From the IMG/VR virus record IMGVR_UViG_3300042879_006196, positions 186,001-250,000 of that record: a DNA stretch of 64,000 bases. The stretch is one strand, 5' to 3'. Positions 30,001 through 40,275 of this stretch are shown in pieces. The notes under the pieces are model-generated. The model was not told the DNA's origin, did no database searches, and was given only the letters and a program-made list of their open reading frames with translations. The stretch comes from a virus. A program made the translations under genes and the position numbers. Each line of letters opens with the position of its first letter. Within the stretch, counting starts at the first letter, position 1.

Positions 30001-31034
30001 TCCCACAATCGGGGACAAATAATTTCATTTATTCAGGTTCAAGAATTGTTAGATCCACTGGAGTATTTGAATCAGATCCTTATTATGCATCTGACGTAGT
30101 TGCGTGGGGTCAATTGCAATTATTAGCAATTATTCCAGGAGTAGCAAGCAGTGGTGAGCATGGCACTTCTGTCACTCTATATGTTAAAACAGGCACAACA
30201 CTATCTAATCTTCAATCAAACTTGTATACCAACTCATACACGGTAAGCACAATTAATAATGGCAACGATTATAGCGCCTCTGTTACATCAATATTAGCAA
30301 ACATTTCAAGTTTGTCAGGTAGATGGATACAATTTAAAATAGAACTTGTTTCTGCATCTGCCAATGTTACACCAGAAGTGAGAAGTGCACTTCTTACCTA
30401 TACTGGTGCTGGAAAATCTGTATTTGTAACTAAAACATATAACACAGCCACACAATCTACTATAAATCCAACACCTAAAATAAGGCGCGGTATTTTAACA
30501 GCTAACTTTGTAACTAATGGAGGCGAATTGGTATTTGGGTATACAACAGATCCAAATGATGGCAATCCTGCAAATTACACAGTTATCACACCCAACCAAA
30601 TTTTCACATTGCCTTCACCATCTTCGACAATTAAATTCGGTGTCATCCTAAAAACTGCCACTGATAACCCAGCTTTCTTAGATGAATTTGCTGTTCAGCT
30701 TGACCTTGGTCCTAATGATGTTTATTTTATGCCACCGCAGGCTTCATTTGAAATTGCACAATATCTGGATCCTGTAACAGGTATTGCAGTGACGAAAACA
30801 TATCAATTTGTTAATAAAACTATTGGAATTGTATCAAGTTACAACTGGAGTTTTGGAACATCTTCATTTACAATCATCAATGGAACAATTTCCACAATAT
30901 ATAATGCACAAAATCCAATAATTGGTTTTGCTAATTCAGGACCATTCACTGTAGGTTTATTTGTTACAGGTTGGGTAGAAAATAATATCGTCTTCAATTC
31001 AGAACTTTACACTAAATCATTCATAGCAACATAA
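27015..31034 (+). CDS. Large beta-rich tail protein with C-terminal PKD-like domain, 1339 aa
   Basis: Continues the fibre cluster. Most of the protein is beta-rich with repeated propeller-like strands, for example LLADTNGVIYNFNNNAITT and LYVAFAGSQILYASY. The last 100 residues look PKD-like: KTYQFVNKTIGIVSSYNWSF followed by NPIIGFANSGPFTVGLFV, the usual alternation of a WxFG strand and a final FTV-x-L-x-V strand. The ATG at 27015 is used; an ATG at 27011 is out of frame. The stop shares one base with the next ATG (TAATG). No enzyme motif or membrane segment. Probably part of the same fibre or baseplate assembly as its neighbours; a function beyond structure cannot be given. Confidence 0.55.
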   Translation: MFTAVASNTSLTIYFPATITGVNTNLIYVFDNNVFRSISSYGIASSQVNFTLNKSVTVGGTTKINLYRGGISSATGLFTTSVIFATNSTIYVDNNEPSLIEMIEQGNYNFTSYVYSNFITGISTEANFPSANLTLKRQPPSGKITINEGYLGSMKVHRFAALSSTIFTVNEASFFYAPKNFAFDYNVFGNQTLYSITLSFAPANAFATNSKGYFTLNEDYFDSPSQVALGITTIVDLTGITQSAVRFTFTDPVVLSEGKYWFVFKPTPSASFGSGNQMQLKQSVADNLYTTTFLDSDDGVVFTSTEYNGVGFTVITERGIVLPSEDAIYNQLNQPQAEEVIYGDESNLNVYVSLAVPTSAHSIKKNLLDDSQVYAIETLIDSLGQNQYEVVGVNSSYYSMIANALTPNIVRYDFYSPQNIYQINLNSLGDYYAKGNQGTVLVSASDFIGLSTIEISTSPNFPSSGTTSITLSGNPQLYLENLDFDFGDLGKQFVAVQYETGNPIRAIFAVAINGVFNYLLISDSDLYTYDQTTITNVYTLSNSIFTTYCVGTEGILLADTNGVIYNFNNNAITTIGNVANIPTASSTQTTNSYIGVSTLLDTSSAQSRKRIYKLNNNTLSHLSWSTQIPEPEITFIYSTSFGLIIGAFEQNRSVGKIYIYYNSILTLQYQTYLRPDVAFFSTTTNKLYVAFAGSQILYASYSSNKLGNFEDSGVPVSGTVAKQLTATKDSGYISVITDFSAYIFNETNYTASQITSPGYSSDDQRGLLVSVENQNLNLSYYKSSYKTQSFSNVQFDPLLNGYTSAFVYNANGYIVFDTISTSYTTDFFLQYPNNSSIQYIKFDGQNLSLDNNTFTQTFEPSIPRQFSFEIVGLAVTGIGTIALYNGLNSSSPVVGLSSFVAPKTINWYYRTGAEYDVYGFADGSLREANTTDLSSNQFKVYARFSDVFGNRSGASQLATDIIYNQIQQQANNQALPSGKILEINPATTMNGVTQFVPQSGTNNFIYSGSRIVRSTGVFESDPYYASDVVAWGQLQLLAIIPGVASSGEHGTSVTLYVKTGTTLSNLQSNLYTNSYTVSTINNGNDYSASVTSILANISSLSGRWIQFKIELVSASANVTPEVRSALLTYTGAGKSVFVTKTYNTATQSTINPTPKIRRGILTANFVTNGGELVFGYTTDPNDGNPANYTVITPNQIFTLPSPSSTIKFGVILKTATDNPAFLDEFAVQLDLGPNDVYFMPPQASFEIAQYLDPVTGIAVTKTYQFVNKTIGIVSSYNWSFGTSSFTIINGTISTIYNAQNPIIGFANSGPFTVGLFVTGWVENNIVFNSELYTKSFIAT

Positions 31035-34000
31035 TGTCAAAACGAACACCGATCTATAACTATTTATACCTTGAGAGTGGTGATGTCATATATCCAGGTT
31101 ATGACAAAGACAATCAATTTACATCTGAAAATCAAATTTTTGGAATGTACAGTTATTTAGGTCAGGGAATTATTTCTGGTTGGACAATTCATTGGATGGG
31201 CTGTTTATCTGATGCTTATGTTTTGCAACAAAGACAAGCTCTTATAGATGCATATCGCACTGATCGTTTTTCATATTTGGCTTTACAATATCAATCTCTT
31301 AATTATCCAGTAACAGAAGCTGATTGGAAACAATGCATAGTGGTGAAGCCTGGATTAGGCATCGTTGATGTATTTCATGCTGCCACTGAATATCCCACCT
31401 TTTTCAGATTCACAGAAGTAAATCATTACTACGTTTGGGCTCAAAAAAATGTTTGCACAAACACTGAATATCTTTGTGAAATTGTAGCCCCTGAATATCC
31501 AGATGAAGATTATGATTTAGCTAATCAAGCTATCTATATAGGAGAGGTTTTTACAGGAGTAGTGAATTCTAGTGTAGCCGTAACACAAATTACATATTCT
31601 GAAAGAAGAAGAGAATTAAAAAATGCTCAAGGGGATATACAAAGAATTTTAAATCAAGCTTTGATCAACCATGTGCATTCTGGGGAAGGTGATAACCCAA
31701 GCAAAATTAATTTGAGTACAAATGTAACAATTATAGTTCCTATAATAGAAAACAGCAATACTTTCACTTTTACTTTGCCTTCTGGGTTTAACTCAAATAA
31801 TTATGCAACTCCACAAGTGTATTTGAATAGTAATCTGTTAATGTCTAGCCAGTATCAAATTTCTGGTTCAATAATTTATTTGCAAAATAGTGTGCCAATT
31901 ACTTCATCTCTTCAGATTGTGTATCAGCTTGCTCCAGGTCCAAATATTTACATAACAAGTTCTTTAACCCCTCCATTACAAAATATCACTTTAAGTTTCG
32001 AAAAAATATATTATCTTACAGATGGTACAACAACTACTGCCAGTGATGGTACTCAAGTTTTTAATGTTTGGAACTGGAATGATAATAATTATAGCGAAAT
32101 CAAAGTATATCTTTCTACTGAGGCGTTAGATGTTCAAACTTATAGCATCTATCAATTAAAAGGAGTGGATAATAGTGGCGGAAGACTTAAATTTATTGGA
32201 CCCATATTACCTTCAATTTTGAATTATGGAGAAACTGATGTTGTAGTTAAATTTACTGTACCAAGCTTTGAAGTTACTGGGAAGCTTTCTGCGTCAAGAA
32301 TTGCTTCAATAAATGCAAGTAGCTTTACAAGAGGCACACTTTCTAATGCTAGAATATCACGATTAGATCACTTAGGTCTATATAGATTAGACGAAAGAGC
32401 AACAGTAATACCAACAAAAAAATTATTAGATTCTGGTGATCACATTCATTTTTATCCTGAAATAGAAAGTGTAATTCAACATTCTGATTACATTTTAAAT
32501 ACAACAACTACAAGGTATGTAAAAGAAACCTCAGCAGATTCTACCACTTCTCCAAAAACAATTATATCTACCCCCAATGGATTATTTGCATCAAAAAGAT
32601 CTACGCTTGATTTTTCAACAATTGTAAAACTTCCTTGGAATACAGACAATGGTGTAGCAGATGAATTTTCAGAAAACTACTTTGGTAATTTTAATACATA
32701 TCAATTACCAGGCACAACTACTGAAAATTTAAATCCAAAAGCTTTTTGGATTTTGTGCAAGAACAAAAATCAGTTTAAAAATGTTTTATATCTCTCCACT
32801 AATTTTGGAATAACATATTCTAAAATAACCATACCTTTTACTAGTTCAGGATCAATAGTAACAATAAATGATTTTATCTTTACAGTAAATGTATTTCAGT
32901 TCACTGTAGGTGAAGTAATTCTCACACCAAAGCTTGATGTAAATTATATTTATTATATTGCGGCAACAGATGGTTTGTATTCAGCAACAATTTTAAGAAG
33001 CCAAAATAAATTGAAACCAGTTTGGGATAATCCAACAAAAAACACAACAAATGCTTCTACAGGTTCTATAAATAAAATTTCAGAGGCTGTAAATGTTGGC
33101 ACTATCACTACGACATATGATTCAGGTCTTACTGAAAGGAATTATCAAAATTACAGAGCTTTATATGCCGCTTGTGATTCTGGATTGTTTGTGTATCAAT
33201 CTGGAACAGGACTTAAATTTACAACAAACTCAACAGCATATAATTCTGACAATTCAACATTTTATTTTTCTAAATGGCTTGGTGTAGAAGATTCATCTAA
33301 TCAGATTTTTGCAGTGGCGTGGGCTGACAGTTATGGCTTATACTTCTCAAATTCTGGACAAAAAATTACAACTACATCTTCTAGCGGTAGCTCAAGAACT
33401 GTTACAATTACTTTTTATGAGCCTCTTACTTTAAGCAGAACTTCTACAACCACTGTAAGTTGTGCTTCTACCGAAAACATTGATATTACAGAGGCTATCA
33501 CTTCTATTGATGGATATAGTCTAGTAAATTCTGCTTTAGTTTTGCTTAAAAATCAAACAGATCCGAGCCAGAATGGAGTGTATATATGGTCATCAACTTC
33601 AGAGCTTCTTTATAAACAATCTAGTTTTAATACAAAAGTTTATGTTACCAATGGCACACAATCTCAAACAGAATGGATACAACTTGAATCTGATCCAGAA
33701 AATTTAAATGCAATTAATTATGCTTTATGGTTTGCAAATATTCTTTCTTTAGAAAGTAATGATCAGATTGTGTCAATTGCAAATGATAAATCTGGCGGAC
33801 CAAATAGTAATACAACAGAAACAAGATATTATCAATCCTTTTTTGTTGCAACAACTAAATATATCTATAGGGTATTGAATTACAATACTCCGAACATTTA
33901 TCCAACTATTTCACAAATCAACTGGGATTACGAAAATAATGGGCTTATTACCAATATTCAACATTACAGTGTCGAAGATCCAGAAAACGGTCAACTTGTA

Positions 34001-37000
34001 GTGTTTACTGAAAATGGAATTTTTAAATCAAAATCAAGTGCTTTTGAATATGGACCATTGGACTCATCAGGCAATTTGGTTTTACCAAATAATTCTTACG
34101 AAAGATTTATTAACAATGTAACAGCACCCCAAGCAGATAATGCATCAGTGTACGATGCTTATACCTTGGAAGAGTATGTAGGTAAAATCACATCAGTAAG
34201 TATTGCCACTTCAATTGTCACCGTTCCTGATGGCACTTACACGAATCAGCGCGTTTATGCCAATAATACACAAGGCTCTGGGTTGACTGTAGATCTTACA
34301 ATTAAATCAAATGTTATTACAAGTCTAGAGATCAATAGGGGTGGAGTAAATTATGGTGAAGATCTGCCTAATCCATATGTGGTAATTGGTGAACAGAAGA
34401 TTTTCTTACAAAATGCAGTGACACAAGGATACTTTACATGTAATTATGATTCTCAATATTTTGTTTACAGCAAATCTGATGGAATAAATCCTTCTTCTTT
34501 ATTATATGAAGTTAACTACACAAATTTTTATGTGGAGCCTTGGAATAATTTTCCATTAGTTACAGCTAAAATTAACAATACACCTACAAATAATACTTTC
34601 GGATATAATGCAGAAACTGGTGAGATTGTGTTTGTGGATTCGTTGCCTAAATCTTTGAAAGATTCTGTCACCGTTTCTTTGACAAATAAAGGACAATACA
34701 TTTCCAATACTGGTGATACTCCTCACGGTGAAGTATTTAACATAAGCATTGCTGACTCAGTGCCTTCTGCAAGTATATCATCCACTTACTATTCTTCGTC
34801 TGGTTCTAATATTCTGCCTTTAAAAAACATCAACAATACTAGATGGAACTCGGAAATCACATCCCTAAAAGTTACAGGATTGAGACCTGCAACTAATAGT
34901 TCAACTTTGCAATCTTACACTGAGATTTTACAAGTTAGTGTAGACACCACTGCTGGGCTCATTGTTTACATAAAGTCTAAACCGACAACACTGCCTCTCA
35001 CTGTAAACTCAAATGTTTTTATTGTTAGACCTTATGATAATGTTCTTGGAATTGAAGATAAAATTTTTCTTTCAAAATCAAACCTCACATATCACATGGA
35101 TTCTGTTAGTCATGCAAATGTTTACACATTGTCTAATGCTCTCACAAATATTAATCCAGATTTGTATGATTATCCAATTGTGCCAAATGAAACTTTATCA
35201 GGTGTAGATAGAGGGTTAAAAAATACTATTGCTCTGAAAAGTTTGTCAGAATTTGATCCAACAGCTACATTTGTTGGATATACATTTGGTGTTGACCCTA
35301 GCTCTTCAGATGTAGCAGCTTCTCCATCTACAATAAATTTAATCCTTAATTTTTCTTATGGAAATAACCCAACGTTTGCCACTAACAAAGGAATTTGGCA
35401 ATACTTTAGAGCCTCTAAATCTTGGGTTAAACTTGACTCTGTTGGAGATTCTAATGTAATTAATTTTGCTGATAAAACTCTTACAAATTCCTCGAATATA
35501 AGCTTTACATATGCAGGAACTGATCAAGGGCTTTTTTACCAACAAGACGGTGTATATACACTTGATCCTTTATTTACTGAACCAAATTTGAGTGTAAGCA
35601 TGGGATCATGGTATACTTCAGCAAAGAACACAACTAAAAGATTTGAAGCTTATGGAAAAGACAATAGCATGTCTTTTGTTTTGAGAACCACAAAAACCCA
35701 AGAGCAAACAACTACCTTACAAAGTGATTATTTTGAAGGTCATACTATTTATGATCTTTATTACAATACTTTTTACAGATATGATGATAAGGGAAATAGA
35801 ACTGAACATCCTGCAATTTATTTAGCAACGGATTACAGTGTTTGGGCTTTTACCACTGACGCCGCTCCAGGGTCACCTCCACCTTCAAGCAGAGGTGCAA
35901 ATCACACTTTACTTGTAGGTCGCGAAATGTTCGGCAATAATATTCTTAGAAACATAAATAGATTGAATCCAAGTGCGCTTGGTATACCTGTTAAAGTTTA
36001 CAAAATTTTAGAAGTTCCTTCAGGTGGGAGATCAACTTGGCTTGCTGTGGCAACATCAAATGGTGTGTATGTTGTTATAAACTGGAGACAATGTGATGTT
36101 GGTGATCCAAACGGTTTAACTTTTTATCCGCAAAACAAATTCAGTTCAAATGAAACAGTTGGACACTCGTGTTTTGTTATAATTCCAAAATCTACTGATA
36201 CTTCTAATTCCACATATTTTGTTGGCACTGAAGTGGGTGTTTTTAAATCTGTATCAAAATGCGGAGATTGGTCAAGAGTTTCAAAGTTTGATAATCAGGA
36301 TTTGTCAGTAAGCGATTTAAAATATTTCAACGATTCAAGCGGAAACGGTATACTTGTTGCTGCCACGAACTTAGGGCTTTGGGTTTCCAATGATGATGGT
36401 GACACATGGTCAACAGTAGAAGATTATAATGATCCACAAGTGCAAATAGAAACAAGTGCGACATATGGCTCTCCTTTAAGCGATTTGCCAATTCAAACAT
36501 TTACGCCTGTTTCTGACGGCTATGTATCAAAGGCTTTTGCATACTTTAATCCAGGAGATTTAACTGGTATAACAACATTAAAAGCTTACATTTCTAACGG
36601 AACAGCTACAACACAATCTTCATCATCAATAGAATTGAATTCAAGCAGTTATCCAGGCATGTATGGATTTGCATTTTCAAATGTGTCATGTATATCAACC
36701 ATGTCTTATAGTCTAGGAATAGTAACAGATAATGCCACTTACGCTTCACAAGTAACATGGGGATTATCTAATTTGAATAATCCATACACACAAGGATCAG
36801 CATCTACATCTGGTGGCACATTATTAAATAAAGACTTTTTCTTTAGAATAAATTTAACTACCCCTGCTACACCCACTGAAGTAATAGAACCAGTGGGATT
36901 CTATAACACATCTTATTCAATAGGTTTTGCGTCAGGAACATATTTGGGGGCTTCAATTTCAAGTACAGGATATCTTTATTCAAATGTTGGTATTTTGTGC

Positions 37001-40000
37001 AATGTTGTATTTGACACTTCTAAATCTTTTGAAATCAATGATACAGCTATTGTCACACAATCTGGAGTATCCACTTCTTATGTAAGAACTGCAGTAATTA
37101 ATGCCTTAGTGCCAACTGGAATAAACTCTGACACTTTATATACACGCTTGTCGAATGGTTTTGGCACTAGCAAATTGCTTACAGCAATATATGGATTTAA
37201 CAATAAAATCAATGATTTATTGTTTTATTCAACAGCAAATGCTTCTTCATCTTCAAGTTGTTTAACTTCCTCATCAGTATCATTTGAAGGTTACTCAAAT
37301 AACTCAAGTTTGATTTCTGAATCTATTAGTTATGTTTCAAATACTGGAAGATTATCTAAATTGTATGATGCTATGCTTTTTAATGCTCGATTACAATTCC
37401 CAGCTATTGTTTCTGGATTCTATAAAAATAATTTAAGCCAAATTGATACTAACTTTATAAATTTACAATCTGTAAAGGAGCAGTACAAGAGTGATTTTGA
37501 TTTGTATTTAAGTTTAAATCTTAGTTTATTATCATTCACCACTTATAATGTTTACTATGGAGATAACACTAATAATTTTGTTTGGGTGGAAGATAATTAT
37601 AGTTACAGCATTGTGGTTCTTTCGGATGGCTCATGCACAACAAATTTCACTTTCGATTCGACGAATGGAACTTGCACAGTAACATCTTTGCTTACACCTT
37701 TATACTTGTTGCTAAGCAAAGACTGGGATTTTGATGTAAGTATTTCAGATTTGTCCGATGATATAAATATTTGGTCAAGCTCAACTAATGCTTTAGATTT
37801 AGTAACAAATCAATATGCACTCAGTTTTAAGCCTTTAATAATTGTAACCACTGATGGAAATGATGATTCTCAAGCTACTCCTGAATCTGTTAATGCATCA
37901 CTTAAAGTGGCTTATTCTGGAACAGGTACGCAAGTTTTAGTAATTGAGCCAACACAATCTGGAAATGAAAATTACCTCAGAAAGATGATAGAGCAGACAA
38001 ACTCTAAAGTTTTTAAATATCTATCTTATCCTGAAGATGAATTAAAAAATGTTCTTTTTGAAGAAGACAGCCTAAATTTACTTTCATCTTATTGGGAAAG
38101 AAAATATGATTTTGATGAACCTAAATTCATAAGTTATATTTACACATCATTTGTTGAGCCTGGTAATTCATCAGCAAATGTAATGTTCAGATGGTCTGCA
38201 GATCGTGTAGAGTTTAGTAATTACATTAGCTTAATTAACAATTCAAGATATAATTTGAATCAAAAAGTTTTAGCAATAGAATATTTAATAGATATGGTGG
38301 AAGATTATAGTTCTAACACCAGAATTCTTCCATATGTGAAACAACTTTATCATGTAAGTGTAATCCCTGCAACACAAACTTACCTTACATATCCTCAAGA
38401 TATATCTGGGCAACTTTTTGAAACATTAGCTCTTGGTTCTTTCACAAATAGTGCTTTAGTGGACATCACACCAATTGTAGGAAGAACAGAATCTGCTGAC
38501 ACTTCTTATTACGAGCAAGTGCAGCTTAACAGAAACGGTGCATTACCAAACAGGCAAACTTCTTACAGAATTACTCCAGCATTTAGTGTTACAGGTTTAA
38601 AACTAATTCCTGTGACCAATGAAGAGAATAATTCTAGCTACTATATAGTTGATAACAATTCCACGTTGTACACTTGGACAAATAATGATAAATTCTATTT
38701 GTATTCTGACGGAAATCCTATAAGCCCCACTGCCTATTCTACAGTGCCAGAAAGTGGAATATTATTGATTACAAATATTTACACAATTGTGAATGGAGTT
38801 TACTTATATGAATCATTTACTGCACAAATTGATTACGTTGAGTCAAGAGAGACAATTATTGGCGAGCCAACAATAACATACGATTACAAAACATACTATT
38901 TAAGCAATGGCAGAATTCCCACTGATGCAAAAGTGGTTGTTTTAGTAAACCAAGAGATTTATAAAGGTATTTACACAGTTAGTGCATATGATGGAACTAT
39001 TACTTTTGCAAGTATAAGAGAAACATCAGATTATGTGACAGTATTTATTCAATTTTCAAATCAATTTAGGGCTGGCTTACAGATTGAAAGTTATTCAGCT
39101 GATAATTTAACTTTGCAAAGTTTCAATTTCACATACACAAGTGTGCCTAATCTCAATACATATTTAGACTCATTCTATTATGCAAAGCCTTTCCTTTCTG
39201 GATCACCTACATTGTCGCCATTGTCTCCGAACATAGATAGCACTTTGTCTCTTACTTACAGCTATCAAGACGAAAGTAATGCGCCAGAAAATGGATCTAC
39301 TATACAATGGTGGCGGCAAAGAACAGGCATTGAATATGTAACGTTCAATACTGCTGCAAACTTAAGTGTAACTGGAGCTTTAGTGGGCATAAATACATTT
39401 ACTGTTAAATCACTTTATAATCAATCTGAAAATCCATTTATTCTTTCTGTTACTACAAATTCGAATGGCATCACAACTAATGTAGTGAGGGTTGTTATTT
39501 CTGATAGAGGGTCAGGATTTATTGGCACTGGGACAAATCTGCAAGCTTCTGTATCAGTGCCTTTATCAACTAATCCAGTAACGTTTGCGACAATCAATAA
39601 TTTGGGCTTGGCAATAACAGCTTACACTTTGAAAGCACCTTATACACCTGGTTACGCAACCACTGATAACTTCGTGAGAATAAACCCAAATTCTCCAACA
39701 GGCTATGCATCCACAACTTTTGGATATTCATCATCTGTGGTCTTATATTCTTATCCGAACTACGATGGAAGATTGTTTGAGCAAACTAATGATGTTGCTG
39801 GTCGTGTAATTTTTGATGGTAGAGATGTGGTTTATGCAACTGTAACACCAAGCAATGGAGTTTCAGAAGGTTCAACATATCAATCAAATCCAATTACAAT
39901 AAATCCATTTTACACACCTGTTCTTTCCAGCTTGACTATTGTTGGATCAATTTCTAGCTATAATGGAGTTAGTACTAACTTGAATGTTTTTGCAAATACT

Positions 40001-40243
40001 CCTCAAACTCCACTATATAATTTCAATTATGCAATAAGCCCATTCAATCAATACGTGGTAATTAATTGGTTTAAACTTGTTGAGACTGGAGTGAAAAATA
40101 TATCTTCATCAACTACCCTTTCGAGTAATTTGATAAATGCTTCTGATCAAATATATTACACAGCATACCCTGCGGTAATTCAGTCCAACGGAACTTATGG
40201 GTTCGGTAATACAGTTAATTCAGAGATTTACACAGTGATATAG
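31034..40243 (+). CDS. Giant tail-fibre/baseplate protein with propeller repeats and vWA-like segment, 3069 aa
   Basis: Residues 1-60 match the N-terminal module of the 1681 aa protein (TPIYNYLYLESGDVIYPGYD, then FTSENQIFGMYSYLGQG). A second shared motif, HVHSGEGDNPSKINLS, lies near residue 212, and a fibre turn region (LSASRIASINASSFTRGTLS) near 417. Residues about 510-1800 contain beta-propeller strands, including a BNR/Asp-box-type copy (LWVSNDDGDTWS, near 1785) and a fibre module VLLKNQTDPSQNGVYIW near 835. At about 2260-2330 is a vWA-like end (KPLIIVTTDGNDDS then TQVLVIEP), but no clear DxSxS metal site. The remainder is beta-rich. It probably anchors to the same site as the 1681 aa protein and presents recognition domains. 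Confidence 0.6.
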   Translation: MSKRTPIYNYLYLESGDVIYPGYDKDNQFTSENQIFGMYSYLGQGIISGWTIHWMGCLSDAYVLQQRQALIDAYRTDRFSYLALQYQSLNYPVTEADWKQCIVVKPGLGIVDVFHAATEYPTFFRFTEVNHYYVWAQKNVCTNTEYLCEIVAPEYPDEDYDLANQAIYIGEVFTGVVNSSVAVTQITYSERRRELKNAQGDIQRILNQALINHVHSGEGDNPSKINLSTNVTIIVPIIENSNTFTFTLPSGFNSNNYATPQVYLNSNLLMSSQYQISGSIIYLQNSVPITSSLQIVYQLAPGPNIYITSSLTPPLQNITLSFEKIYYLTDGTTTTASDGTQVFNVWNWNDNNYSEIKVYLSTEALDVQTYSIYQLKGVDNSGGRLKFIGPILPSILNYGETDVVVKFTVPSFEVTGKLSASRIASINASSFTRGTLSNARISRLDHLGLYRLDERATVIPTKKLLDSGDHIHFYPEIESVIQHSDYILNTTTTRYVKETSADSTTSPKTIISTPNGLFASKRSTLDFSTIVKLPWNTDNGVADEFSENYFGNFNTYQLPGTTTENLNPKAFWILCKNKNQFKNVLYLSTNFGITYSKITIPFTSSGSIVTINDFIFTVNVFQFTVGEVILTPKLDVNYIYYIAATDGLYSATILRSQNKLKPVWDNPTKNTTNASTGSINKISEAVNVGTITTTYDSGLTERNYQNYRALYAACDSGLFVYQSGTGLKFTTNSTAYNSDNSTFYFSKWLGVEDSSNQIFAVAWADSYGLYFSNSGQKITTTSSSGSSRTVTITFYEPLTLSRTSTTTVSCASTENIDITEAITSIDGYSLVNSALVLLKNQTDPSQNGVYIWSSTSELLYKQSSFNTKVYVTNGTQSQTEWIQLESDPENLNAINYALWFANILSLESNDQIVSIANDKSGGPNSNTTETRYYQSFFVATTKYIYRVLNYNTPNIYPTISQINWDYENNGLITNIQHYSVEDPENGQLVVFTENGIFKSKSSAFEYGPLDSSGNLVLPNNSYERFINNVTAPQADNASVYDAYTLEEYVGKITSVSIATSIVTVPDGTYTNQRVYANNTQGSGLTVDLTIKSNVITSLEINRGGVNYGEDLPNPYVVIGEQKIFLQNAVTQGYFTCNYDSQYFVYSKSDGINPSSLLYEVNYTNFYVEPWNNFPLVTAKINNTPTNNTFGYNAETGEIVFVDSLPKSLKDSVTVSLTNKGQYISNTGDTPHGEVFNISIADSVPSASISSTYYSSSGSNILPLKNINNTRWNSEITSLKVTGLRPATNSSTLQSYTEILQVSVDTTAGLIVYIKSKPTTLPLTVNSNVFIVRPYDNVLGIEDKIFLSKSNLTYHMDSVSHANVYTLSNALTNINPDLYDYPIVPNETLSGVDRGLKNTIALKSLSEFDPTATFVGYTFGVDPSSSDVAASPSTINLILNFSYGNNPTFATNKGIWQYFRASKSWVKLDSVGDSNVINFADKTLTNSSNISFTYAGTDQGLFYQQDGVYTLDPLFTEPNLSVSMGSWYTSAKNTTKRFEAYGKDNSMSFVLRTTKTQEQTTTLQSDYFEGHTIYDLYYNTFYRYDDKGNRTEHPAIYLATDYSVWAFTTDAAPGSPPPSSRGANHTLLVGREMFGNNILRNINRLNPSALGIPVKVYKILEVPSGGRSTWLAVATSNGVYVVINWRQCDVGDPNGLTFYPQNKFSSNETVGHSCFVIIPKSTDTSNSTYFVGTEVGVFKSVSKCGDWSRVSKFDNQDLSVSDLKYFNDSSGNGILVAATNLGLWVSNDDGDTWSTVEDYNDPQVQIETSATYGSPLSDLPIQTFTPVSDGYVSKAFAYFNPGDLTGITTLKAYISNGTATTQSSSSIELNSSSYPGMYGFAFSNVSCISTMSYSLGIVTDNATYASQVTWGLSNLNNPYTQGSASTSGGTLLNKDFFFRINLTTPATPTEVIEPVGFYNTSYSIGFASGTYLGASISSTGYLYSNVGILCNVVFDTSKSFEINDTAIVTQSGVSTSYVRTAVINALVPTGINSDTLYTRLSNGFGTSKLLTAIYGFNNKINDLLFYSTANASSSSSCLTSSSVSFEGYSNNSSLISESISYVSNTGRLSKLYDAMLFNARLQFPAIVSGFYKNNLSQIDTNFINLQSVKEQYKSDFDLYLSLNLSLLSFTTYNVYYGDNTNNFVWVEDNYSYSIVVLSDGSCTTNFTFDSTNGTCTVTSLLTPLYLLLSKDWDFDVSISDLSDDINIWSSSTNALDLVTNQYALSFKPLIIVTTDGNDDSQATPESVNASLKVAYSGTGTQVLVIEPTQSGNENYLRKMIEQTNSKVFKYLSYPEDELKNVLFEEDSLNLLSSYWERKYDFDEPKFISYIYTSFVEPGNSSANVMFRWSADRVEFSNYISLINNSRYNLNQKVLAIEYLIDMVEDYSSNTRILPYVKQLYHVSVIPATQTYLTYPQDISGQLFETLALGSFTNSALVDITPIVGRTESADTSYYEQVQLNRNGALPNRQTSYRITPAFSVTGLKLIPVTNEENNSSYYIVDNNSTLYTWTNNDKFYLYSDGNPISPTAYSTVPESGILLITNIYTIVNGVYLYESFTAQIDYVESRETIIGEPTITYDYKTYYLSNGRIPTDAKVVVLVNQEIYKGIYTVSAYDGTITFASIRETSDYVTVFIQFSNQFRAGLQIESYSADNLTLQSFNFTYTSVPNLNTYLDSFYYAKPFLSGSPTLSPLSPNIDSTLSLTYSYQDESNAPENGSTIQWWRQRTGIEYVTFNTAANLSVTGALVGINTFTVKSLYNQSENPFILSVTTNSNGITTNVVRVVISDRGSGFIGTGTNLQASVSVPLSTNPVTFATINNLGLAITAYTLKAPYTPGYATTDNFVRINPNSPTGYASTTFGYSSSVVLYSYPNYDGRLFEQTNDVAGRVIFDGRDVVYATVTPSNGVSEGSTYQSNPITINPFYTPVLSSLTIVGSISSYNGVSTNLNVFANTPQTPLYNFNYAISPFNQYVVINWFKLVETGVKNISSSTTLSSNLINASDQIYYTAYPAVIQSNGTYGFGNTVNSEIYTVI

Positions 40244-40275
40244 GTTGTAAAGCTTTTTTTTCATAAAATTTAATT

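Noticed and set aside
40244-40275. T-tract after AAAGCTTT as a terminator after the giant fibre gene
   Set aside because: The palindrome has no loop and a weak stem, so it does not support an intrinsic terminator.
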